Part shown: positions 14,871 through 21,377 of the stretch, in pieces
How positions within the stretch are numbered: the first letter of the stretch is position 1
How the letters are laid out: every line of letters starts with the position of its first letter
IMG/VR virus record: IMGVR_UViG_3300031997_000866
Location: 1-21,377 of that record
From: a virus
Reading direction: 5' to 3' (one strand)
DNA: 21,377 bases
Program-made: the position numbers and the translations under genes
Notes under the pieces: generated by a model
Seen by the model: only the letters and a program-made list of their open reading frames with translations
The model's database searches: none
Told to the model about the DNA's origin: nothing

Positions 14871-15775
14871 TGATGAAAGTGTTAGTTACTGGGGGCGGAG
14901 GTTTTCTAGGGAGTGTTCTAGTTAACTTGTTAGCTAAAAGAAAGGATATTGAAATAAGTATCCTCGACACCTTTGTACACGGCTTTCCCAAAGACTTTGT
15001 TAAAAAGAAGAAAATACAAAACCCCGTTGTGGGAAACATTCGAAATTATTATGATATTTATCATCTCGTAGACCGTTTTCGTCCTGACGTAGTCTATCAT
15101 CTTGCTGCGTATATCACTCGTCCTGAGAATATTGGAGATTTTAAGTTATGTGCCGAAGTAAACTATGTGGGTACAGCTAATTTAATAGACGCGTGCGCTC
15201 GTTTAAAAGGGGAAGTCCCTAAGAAGATAATCTATGCGTCGTGCGAATCCGCCAGAGACCCGCTATCGCATATAGGGATCGCTAAGAAAGCTTCGGAATC
15301 CTTATTAGAACTCACCTGTCCAGACTTGGGGATGTCGATAGCCACGTTACGTTTAGCGGAGATTTACGGATACTCCTCCGTTTACACTTCATCTGGGGTG
15401 ATTAATTTTCTGATTGATAATCTCATTTTGAATAAGAACATTCATCTCTTTGGTCCCAAAGCCGTGAAAGATCATCTTCACGTAGACGACGCTGCTCGCG
15501 CTCTTGTTTCCCTGCTAGACTTGGATTTTTCTAAAATATCGGGTATCGATGTAGGTACGGGGGTAGGTGTTAGTATGATGGAGTTAGCACAGGCGCTAAA
15601 AGAACTTTGCGACTCTAAGACAGTTTTTAAGTTTAGTGATAGCCCTCTGATTAGAGTAGTTAGTTCTGTTTCCGATCCAGAACCCGCTAAAGAAATTTTG
15701 GGTTTTGAGACGCAAGTTAATTTTGAGGAAGCTGTAATAAAGCAGATTTCTAAAAGAAAGAAAGATTTAAAGTGA
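14870..15775 (+). CDS. Extended SDR epimerase-like protein lacking the catalytic Tyr
   Basis: An NAD-binding protein of the UDP-glucose epimerase type, 301 residues from ATG 14870. The Rossmann motif TGGGGFLG (G8, G11, G14) is intact, and VVYHLAAY, NYVGTANLIDAC and KIIYASCES follow as in active family members. At the YxxxK position, however, the sequence reads SHIGIAKKASE, so Tyr is Ile (I135) while Lys (K139) is kept. HLFGPKAVKDHLHVDDAA is the usual late region. Classical SDR chemistry needs this tyrosine, so the protein may be an inactive or regulatory partner of the intact SDR upstream, or use another residue (H134 is adjacent). TTG 14867 and ATG 14873 are alternative starts; AGGGG at 14861-14865 suits 14873 slightly better. 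The stop overlaps the polymerase start as GTGA. Confidence 0.85.
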   Translation: MMKVLVTGGGGFLGSVLVNLLAKRKDIEISILDTFVHGFPKDFVKKKKIQNPVVGNIRNYYDIYHLVDRFRPDVVYHLAAYITRPENIGDFKLCAEVNYVGTANLIDACARLKGEVPKKIIYASCESARDPLSHIGIAKKASESLLELTCPDLGMSIATLRLAEIYGYSSVYTSSGVINFLIDNLILNKNIHLFGPKAVKDHLHVDDAARALVSLLDLDFSKISGIDVGTGVGVSMMELAQALKELCDSKTVFKFSDSPLIRVVSSVSDPEPAKEILGFETQVNFEEAVIKQISKRKKDLK

Positions 15776-17697
15776 GTTCTTCTAACTTTTTCTATATAGA
15801 GAGTAATAAAAAAGCCGTTGAGGCCGTAGAGTACCTTTCCCAGTTTTCGCGGTTGGGTTACGATACAGAAACAACGGGTTTAGATATCATAAGTAAGAGA
15901 TCTAAACTACTTCTCATGCAACTTGGAACAGAAGAGGCAGCTTATGTATTTGATGCCAGGCGTATAGATACAAACATCTTACGTCCTATTTTGGAGTCCA
16001 AGACAATCGTAAAGATTCTCCATAACGCTAAGTTTGATTATCAGTCAACGAAAATAAATACGGGTATAACCGTTAATAATATGTTTGACACCATGCTCGC
16101 CTATCGCATACTCACTTGCGGTAAAGACGATATTGTTGGTATGCGGGATAAGAATAAGCGTCGGTTTCCTTACAAGAGTCTTGCTTTCCTTTGTAATAAG
16201 TATTTGGGTATGACTTTAGATAAGGACGTTCGTAAAACCTTCATAAATTTTCAGTATAACAGGGAGTTTACCGAGAGCCAGCTTAAGTACGCCGCGGAAG
16301 ATATTCTTGTTCTTCATCCGCTATGCGACTTATTGTCAGAGGAACTTATAAAAGAGGGACTGCTTGACACCGCTATTTTGGAATTTTCTTTTATAAAACC
16401 ATGTTCTGAAATGGAGATAGAAGGTATTCTGATTAATAAGGAAAAATGGAGAGAGGTTATTTCTTCGGCCGACGTTAAAGCTAACTTTTACTTTGATAAG
16501 CTCACAGCAGAGGTAGCCGTACTCTCTGATCAGAATACACTATTTGGGGCTACTACTATTAATATAGACAGTAATGACCAGATCTTAGATTGTTTTAGAA
16601 AGTTAGGAGTTCAATTAGAAAGTACGGATAAAAAGGTTCTAAAAAATTGTAAGCATCCAGTTGCTGACATGGTTTTGCAGTATCGTGCTTACAAAAAGTT
16701 AATCTCTACTTATGGTGAAAGTCTTTTAAAAAAGATTAATAAAACTACAGGTAGATTACACTGTACTCTCCATCAGCTCGGTGCGGATACCGGTAGATTA
16801 AGCTCTGACTCGCCTAATATTCAGAATATACCCCAAGATCGTGGAGACGAAGAGGTACAGCTCTCTTTCCGGGAGTGCTTCGTGGCTTCTCCGGGTAAGA
16901 TGATTCTTACCGCAGACTATAGCCAGTGCGAATTAAGAATTCTTGCCGAGGTGTCACAAGACAAAGGTTTCCTTTCTATATTTCATAACAATCAGGATCT
17001 GCATCAGATTACAGCTCAACAGGTTTTCGGATTTTCTGACGAAGAGTTGGCTACTTTTAAACGAGTAAAGAAACTAGATGAAGGTGGACATATATCTAAG
17101 GCCACCGCCGAAGATATTCGAGTTTATAAGCTGGTGGGGGATTACCGACAAAAGACGAAGGCGATCAACTTTGGTATTCCGTATGGTATCAGTGCTTTCT
17201 CTTTGGCAGAGACGTTTAGGACGTCCAAGGAAGAAACGCAAGTTATGTTAGACGGGTATTTTGCTAAGTACTCAGGGATTAAGCGGTGGCTGGATAAGAA
17301 TGGCCACCTTTGCTTGGTAAATAGATACAGCAAGACCCTTTTGGGAAGGAAGCGATACTATTACCTCCCAGACATGTCTGATGAGGAAATTTTTAGGCGC
17401 GCCAAAGGGGCGACCATTCGTATGGGCAATAATCAGGTTATTCAAGGCACCAATGCAGATATCACTAAAGCGGCCCTGGTGGAGCTGCAGGAGTACTACG
17501 ATTCTATTGGTGGTGCACGTTTATTGTTTACTGTACATGACGAGGTTGTATCCGAAGTAGATGAGGGTAAAGCTGAAGAAGTATCCGTTAGGAAGGCCGA
17601 GATTATGCGTGATGCTTTCCATAGGTTTATTAAGACTGTACCCGTAGGTGTTAATGATCAAGTAGGCGTAGCTATAAAGAAGTTTTGGAGTAAGTAA
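15772..17697 (+). CDS. polA: DNA polymerase I (family A) with 3'-5' exonuclease domain
   Basis: This is the likely replicative polymerase of the phage. Of 641 residues, about 1-200 form a DEDD proofreading domain: YDTETTGLD (D31, E33), HNAKFDYQ and YAAEDILVL. The polymerase domain carries TGRLSSDSPNIQNIP, motif A LTADYSQCELRILAE (D382), motif B RQKTKAINFGIPYG (Arg, Lys, Phe and Tyr positions all present) and motif C FTVHDEVVSEV (H589, D590). The 5' nuclease domain of bacterial Pol I is absent, as in phage T7-type enzymes. Phe at the O-helix position is the bacterial Pol I state. The GTG start overlaps the preceding stop. The gene follows the sugar cassette without a gap, so both probably share a transcript. 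Confidence 0.96.
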   Translation: MSSSNFFYIESNKKAVEAVEYLSQFSRLGYDTETTGLDIISKRSKLLLMQLGTEEAAYVFDARRIDTNILRPILESKTIVKILHNAKFDYQSTKINTGITVNNMFDTMLAYRILTCGKDDIVGMRDKNKRRFPYKSLAFLCNKYLGMTLDKDVRKTFINFQYNREFTESQLKYAAEDILVLHPLCDLLSEELIKEGLLDTAILEFSFIKPCSEMEIEGILINKEKWREVISSADVKANFYFDKLTAEVAVLSDQNTLFGATTINIDSNDQILDCFRKLGVQLESTDKKVLKNCKHPVADMVLQYRAYKKLISTYGESLLKKINKTTGRLHCTLHQLGADTGRLSSDSPNIQNIPQDRGDEEVQLSFRECFVASPGKMILTADYSQCELRILAEVSQDKGFLSIFHNNQDLHQITAQQVFGFSDEELATFKRVKKLDEGGHISKATAEDIRVYKLVGDYRQKTKAINFGIPYGISAFSLAETFRTSKEETQVMLDGYFAKYSGIKRWLDKNGHLCLVNRYSKTLLGRKRYYYLPDMSDEEIFRRAKGATIRMGNNQVIQGTNADITKAALVELQEYYDSIGGARLLFTVHDEVVSEVDEGKAEEVSVRKAEIMRDAFHRFIKTVPVGVNDQVGVAIKKFWSK

Positions 17698-17711
17698 TCT
17701 GGGGGTCTAAA

Positions 17712-18209
17712 GTGGCGATAACAGGCGAAACCCTGAGTGTTGTTTTCTTAGGTCTTGTCAGAAAAAGTAACAAAGAGCAGAAATCCGTACTTACTCCTTC
17801 TTCCGAGGAATACATTGTGGGTGTGCTCTGTGGTTTTGTTTCCGCACCCGAGGTTCTTCCTGGGTCTATTTATCCAGGGGACCTATTGAGGTTGGCCTCT
17901 GATACCGGTGGTCCAGAAAGAGCAGAGTATTTGAAGCTTTCTGGGGACATAGCGATGTTTGTTGCTGGGATTTTCCCCGAGGCCCTGGCTAATAGGCGGC
18001 GTGCTGTGACTATTAGAGACTATATAGATATAGGTTCTAGTGCTTATGGACAAGTTGGTGGTGTGCCTTTTTCAGAGTTATCCAATAGTTTTTCGGAAGT
18101 AGTTAATGTACTAAATGAAGTCAGTATAGAAATAGATCTCACTAAGAGAGATTTACAGAGATATCTATTCATAAGGAGACAAATCGATGCAAGTCTTGCC
18201 CGAAGGTAA
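17712..18209 (+). CDS. Hypothetical soluble protein
   Basis: This 165-residue protein has no motif I can assign. It appears alpha-helical. The central segment EYLKLSGDIAMFVAGIFPEAL and the following RDYIDIGSSAYGQVG feel familiar from uncharacterised bacterial proteins, but I cannot name a family. There is no signal peptide or membrane helix. The GTG start at 17712 has GGGGG 8 bases upstream, and the 3' end overlaps the DUF192 gene by 23 bases, so the two are probably translated together. Confidence 0.78.
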   Translation: MAITGETLSVVFLGLVRKSNKEQKSVLTPSSEEYIVGVLCGFVSAPEVLPGSIYPGDLLRLASDTGGPERAEYLKLSGDIAMFVAGIFPEALANRRRAVTIRDYIDIGSSAYGQVGGVPFSELSNSFSEVVNVLNEVSIEIDLTKRDLQRYLFIRRQIDASLARR

Positions 18210-18564
18210 AGCTTTTGCGATCAAGGATAAGGAGTTTAAGTTCTCTATAGCTACGCGGGCTATAGATCTTATGCGCGGACTAAAAGGGGTGAGTGTTTTA
18301 GACCCCTATCACGGTATGCTTTTCGATTTTGGTGTAGAAATGGCCGTTATAATGACACCTAAGGGGCTACTTATGCCTGTTGAGGTGGCTTTTCTTTCCG
18401 AGGACATGGAGATACGGGAGACGTCAATCTTAGACCCTGTTTTAGGATTTACACGTGCCTCTTCTATGCCTGTTCGATATGCCTTAGAAGTGCCGATGCG
18501 GTTTTTTGAGGAGCATAACTTGGAGATAGGTGACCGTTTTGAAAATATAGCAGTGCCTGGATAG
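18187..18564 (+). CDS. DUF192-family protein
   Basis: The 125 residues match the DUF192 outline: RAIDLMRGLKG near the start, DPYHGMLFDFG, a central strand VIMTPKGLLMPVEVAFLSED, and the closing ALEVPMRFFEEHNLEIGDRF. The function of the family is not established. Most bacterial members carry an export signal, but this one begins MQVLPEGKAFAIKD with no signal peptide and should stay in the cytoplasm. The strand that usually reads MWMKNT has diverged to VIMTPK. AGGAG at 18174-18178 precedes the ATG, which lies inside the upstream gene. Position before nrdJ may hint at a link to nucleotide metabolism, but that is inference. Confidence 0.8.
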   Translation: MQVLPEGKAFAIKDKEFKFSIATRAIDLMRGLKGVSVLDPYHGMLFDFGVEMAVIMTPKGLLMPVEVAFLSEDMEIRETSILDPVLGFTRASSMPVRYALEVPMRFFEEHNLEIGDRFENIAVPG

Positions 18565-18595
18565 ATTAACGATAAATACCATTACACAAAGATAT

Positions 18596-18612
18596 GAGGA
18601 GAGCTTGCTCTA
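18596..18612 (+). promoter_or_regulatory. nrdJ ribosome-binding site with a tiny inverted repeat
   Basis: GAGGAG at 18596-18601 is followed by AGAG-CTTG-CTCT (18600-18611), a 4-bp stem with a 4-base loop directly before the ATG. Folding would hide the last bases of the site and shorten the spacing. The stem is very short, so any effect on translation is speculative. The 48-base gap contains no promoter I would defend and is too short for a cobalamin riboswitch. Confidence 0.35.
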
Positions 18613-21174
18613 ATGGCCAAGTATACACCGGATACGTATTTTTTAAATCCCGCGCACGCACAGATTGCTCAGTCTCGGTACTTTCTTAAAGACACCACAG
18701 GCGACGCAGTAGAGACTGATATCTTTCAGACTTTTAAGCGGGTTAACGACTATATTTATCAAAAGGACACCGCTGAACATAAGAAGTTAGCGCAGGAGTT
18801 GTGTGAAGATAAGAAGATAATGTACGCCGGGCGCCCGCTTGCACAGGCAGGCACCGGTATAAAGAATATGTTTAACTGTTTTGTTTTAGGGATAGACGAT
18901 AGTCGTGAGGCTATCTCTGAATGCCAAAGAATTCATTTCCATATCCAAGCTCACGGGGGTGGAACGGGTATAAATTTCTCTAAGCTTCGTCCCAGTGGTT
19001 CGTGGTGTAAGGGGGCTAATTCACGCTCTAGCGGCCCCGAAGGTTTTATTACAGCTATGGGCTATCTTTCGTCTAATGTGCAGCAGGGAGGCAATAGAAG
19101 CGGTGCTAATATGGGTATTCTGGAAGATTGGCACCCCGGGTTATTGAAATTTATATCTAAGAAGTCTAAAAGTAACTGGGAGAATATACGGAAGTTTTCT
19201 GTTGTTACTAACGAGGCTATGTTTAAGCAGTGGCAGTGGCTTAATCCGCATGCCTGGCAGACCTTTAATGTGTCTGTGGCCCTGTCTGACGAGTTTATGC
19301 GACAGGTAAAGCGTGACTCGGATAAACCTTGGGTTTTGCATTGGAAAGACACGCCGTGGCACCTGTGGGATTATAAGCACACCGCTAAAGAGTATCTTGC
19401 TAATGGTGAAGTTTTAGAAGAGGTCACGGACATAACTGTATGTGCCCCAGACGAAACGGTGGCCTTACATGAGGCTTTGAATAACGTTCCTTTCCGAAAT
19501 ACGGCGGGTTTGAAACTTGTTAGTGAACCCTATGATATTACAGCGAAGGAGTGGTTTAGTCGTATTTGTACTAACGCGTGGGAAGACGGTTGCCCGGGTA
19601 TTTTCTTTATAGACCGTGCTCGAGTATACCATAACGGGGAATATTTTAATCCGCTAGATGCTACGAACCCATGCGCTGAGCAAATTCTTCCTCAATGGTC
19701 TGTATGCTGTCTATCCAGCGTGATACTTCCGGAGTTTGTAAATGAAGACGGTAGCGTAGACTGGGATGGTCTGAAGATAGCGGTTACCGAGCTGGTCCGG
19801 GCTCTAAATCATATCATAGACTTGAATCATACGGGCGTAGATAAGATTGATAAGAATAATCTTCTTGAGCGCCGTGTGGGTTTGGGGACAATAGGCATGC
19901 ATGAGATGCTGATTAGGGCATCCGTTAGAAGTGGTACGGAGCATATTTATAGTGAGGATAGCGGACGGGTTTTCGCTAAGAAAGTTTTGAAGTTCATTAA
20001 GCACGCTGCCTATGAGGCTTCCATAGACTTAGCTCAAGAGCGCGGAGCTTTCTCAGCTTTTAAGTATGAAGAGTTTGTCAAGAGTAAGTTTATACAACAA
20101 CTAATAAAAGAGCGTCCGGACTTAGACGAGAAATTAAAGAAGCATGGCATCGCGAATGTCACTATTCTGACTCAGGCTCCGACCGGAACTACTGGTACTA
20201 TTACAGGGTACTCTTCTGGCTGCGAACCTTATTTTGCTATGGCGTTTGTTCGTAACTCCAATGTAGGAACCTACACGGACGGCTGTCCCTCTTTTCATCA
20301 GTGGCTTAAGGAGAAGGAGATTGACTATAGTCAGTACGGGTATAGCCTGAAGGAACTTAGAAAGCACAAGCGCGTGCCTAAGTACTTTGAAGAAGCACAA
20401 GATATTCCTTGGGAAGACCATTTAAAGATGCAGGCTGTCTTTGCTGAGCAGGTAGACTCTTCTGTTTCTAAGACGGTAAATATGCCCAACGACGCCTCTG
20501 TAGAGGATATTATGGGCGCTTACATAATGGCTTACGATTTGAATATCAAGTCTACCGCGGTTTATAGAGACGGGTCTAAGACCCAAATTCTTGAGAATAT
20601 AAAGAAGCAGTACGCGGATCGTAAACATCGGTCTAAGACCTTGGTAACTCTGCATGCGCCCGTGCGTCCAGAGCATGTGTCCTGTGATATTCATACAGTC
20701 AGTGTGCGGGGAGAAAAGTGGAAGGTTCTTATAGGGCTACTTCACGGTCGGCCCTATGAAACGTTCTGTTTCCCCGAGGATCAAATTGAAATATCTCCGA
20801 GTAAAGTTAAAGGAGAGCTGATTAAGTTTGGGCAAGGGAAGTACAAGCTTGTGATAGGGACCGCGGAAGAAGATAAGATCATAATAAAGGACGTAGCCTC
20901 TTTACTTATATCAGATGAACATAGGATGATTACTCGACTACTGTCCTCTAGCTTGCGGCATGGGGCTCCCCTGAGCGCCTTGGTGACCCAGCTGTCTAAG
21001 TGCGATGGAGAAGTGACAGCGTTTAGCAAAGCGTTGTCTCGTGTTCTTAAAAAGTACATGTCTGATGAGGAGCGTAAAGAAAGTCTTAAGTGCTCTGCCT
21101 GTGGATCTACGAATGTAATTCTTACTTCCACATGTTCTGAATGCTTGAGTTGCGGCTATTCTGGTTGTGAGTAG
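18613..21174 (+). CDS. nrdJ: Class II (adenosylcobalamin-dependent) ribonucleotide reductase
   Basis: This enzyme reduces ribonucleotides to deoxyribonucleotides using coenzyme B12, supplying dNTPs for replication. Its 853 residues contain the first redox Cys in FNCFVLG (C89), the HGGGTGINFSKLRP loop, the active site NPCAEQ (N352, C354, E356) and the partner Cys 11 residues later (C365), which is the class II spacing. APTGTTGTITGYSSGCEPYFA is the phosphate-binding region. After about residue 690 comes a TSCPD-like domain (WKVLIGLLHGRPYETF, then ITRLLSSSLRHGAPLSALV) and a C-terminal cysteine cluster (CSACG through CLSCGYSGC), the swinging redox/zinc tail of NrdJ. No nrdB is seen nearby and there is no glycyl-radical motif, which fits class II. 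GAGGAG at 18596-18601 precedes the ATG by 11 bases. Confidence 0.94.
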   Translation: MAKYTPDTYFLNPAHAQIAQSRYFLKDTTGDAVETDIFQTFKRVNDYIYQKDTAEHKKLAQELCEDKKIMYAGRPLAQAGTGIKNMFNCFVLGIDDSREAISECQRIHFHIQAHGGGTGINFSKLRPSGSWCKGANSRSSGPEGFITAMGYLSSNVQQGGNRSGANMGILEDWHPGLLKFISKKSKSNWENIRKFSVVTNEAMFKQWQWLNPHAWQTFNVSVALSDEFMRQVKRDSDKPWVLHWKDTPWHLWDYKHTAKEYLANGEVLEEVTDITVCAPDETVALHEALNNVPFRNTAGLKLVSEPYDITAKEWFSRICTNAWEDGCPGIFFIDRARVYHNGEYFNPLDATNPCAEQILPQWSVCCLSSVILPEFVNEDGSVDWDGLKIAVTELVRALNHIIDLNHTGVDKIDKNNLLERRVGLGTIGMHEMLIRASVRSGTEHIYSEDSGRVFAKKVLKFIKHAAYEASIDLAQERGAFSAFKYEEFVKSKFIQQLIKERPDLDEKLKKHGIANVTILTQAPTGTTGTITGYSSGCEPYFAMAFVRNSNVGTYTDGCPSFHQWLKEKEIDYSQYGYSLKELRKHKRVPKYFEEAQDIPWEDHLKMQAVFAEQVDSSVSKTVNMPNDASVEDIMGAYIMAYDLNIKSTAVYRDGSKTQILENIKKQYADRKHRSKTLVTLHAPVRPEHVSCDIHTVSVRGEKWKVLIGLLHGRPYETFCFPEDQIEISPSKVKGELIKFGQGKYKLVIGTAEEDKIIIKDVASLLISDEHRMITRLLSSSLRHGAPLSALVTQLSKCDGEVTAFSKALSRVLKKYMSDEERKESLKCSACGSTNVILTSTCSECLSCGYSGCE

Positions 21175-21255
21175 GGAAGGGTGGAAAGGTTCTGTTTAGC
21201 ATTACGTTAGTTAAAGAAAGGGGAATAAAATACGGGGAATTAAAGGATGGTAAGT

Positions 21256-21377
21256 ATGTCAGCACGCCTGTCTCCGACAGTAAAATGTCAAGTTTGTTTT
21301 ATTCGTTATAAGTCTCTCGCGGGCCATATAAAGACCCATGGGCGAACCGCTAAAGTTTATAAATTAGAATTTGACGC
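21256..21377 (+). CDS. C2H2 zinc-finger protein, MucR/Ros-like (3' end outside window)
   Basis: Only the first 40 codons are present. They encode CQVC (C11, C14), then H24 and H28 in GHIKTHGRT, followed by AKVYKLEFD. A C-x2-C-x9-H-x3-H finger with a following Y-x-x-x-F is the Ros/MucR-type DNA-binding zinc finger often found in phage regulators and beside phage HNH nucleases. AAAGG at 21242-21246 is 9 bases before ATG 21256; an in-frame ATG at 21247 touches that site and is less likely. The 81-base gap before it (21175-21255) shows no convincing promoter or terminator hairpin. Confidence 0.7.
   Translation, partial: MSARLSPTVKCQVCFIRYKSLAGHIKTHGRTAKVYKLEFD

Noticed and set aside
18565-18612. 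Cobalamin riboswitch upstream of class II nrdJ
   Set aside because: The gap is 48 bases, far too short for the aptamer, and no B12-box-like sequence was seen.
15772-21174. Introns or inteins in polA or nrdJ, common targets in phages
   Set aside because: Both reading frames are continuous and the lengths and motif spacing are normal, with no intein splice-junction or HNH/LAGLIDADG insert.
21175-21255. Promoter or terminator in the gap after nrdJ
   Set aside because: No GC-rich hairpin with T-tract and no well-spaced -35/-10 pair could be found; only purine-rich ribosome-site-like sequence.

Overview
The window looks like a replication, recombination and nucleotide-metabolism region of a tailed dsDNA bacteriophage (Caudoviricetes), probably one with a fairly large genome. 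About 22 genes all lie on the + strand. Most abut or overlap by 1 to 50 bases, several as ATGA, GTGA or TAATG stop/start junctions. The longest stretch without a gene is about 80 bases. No rRNA, tRNA, structural genes or bacterial housekeeping operons are visible. The mix of recA, dnaB-type helicase, short primase, SSB, RuvC, endonuclease VII, RecB/Cas4-like nuclease, family A polymerase without a 5'-nuclease domain, and class II ribonucleotide reductase is typical of such phages. The host cannot be named. A B12-dependent reductase implies a host that makes or imports cobalamin.

Layout. (1) 1-4826 is the replisome core: the 3' end of recA, a small PD-(D/E)XK/VSR-like nuclease, a helical protein of unknown role, a replicative helicase, a small membrane protein, a primase and a tandem-OB SSB. 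(2) 4826-8583 is the repair and recombination block: an unknown protein, a truncated DnaJ, a RuvC-like resolvase, a Cys-rich protein, an endonuclease VII-like nuclease and an Fe-S RecB-like nuclease. (3) 8549-8809 encodes a small protein with an Sm/Hfq-like pattern. (4) 8760-15775 is a 7-kb sugar cassette of five glycosyltransferases (three GT-B, two GT2) and two NAD(P)-dependent epimerase/dehydratase-type enzymes. (5) 15772-21174 returns to DNA metabolism: DNA polymerase I, an unknown protein, a DUF192 protein and class II NrdJ. (6) The window ends inside a small C2H2 zinc-finger gene.

How they fit together. Helicase, primase, SSB and polymerase would form the phage fork and NrdJ would supply dNTPs. 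RecA, the RecB-like nuclease, RuvC and endonuclease VII would handle recombination-dependent replication and resolve branched DNA before packaging. The sugar cassette sits between the recombination and polymerase genes with no intergenic gap, so it is probably co-transcribed with them. Its target could be phage DNA, virion proteins or host surface glycans, and the sequence does not decide which.

The points most worth a second look are the cassette and its repeated GT-B/GT2/SDR order, an epimerase-like protein that lacks the catalytic tyrosine, the Sm-like protein, the two-OB SSB without an acidic tail, the DnaJ that stops after the zinc domain, and an AT-rich endonuclease VII gene beside a second resolvase. 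I found no clear evidence for a wholly new defence or mobile system.
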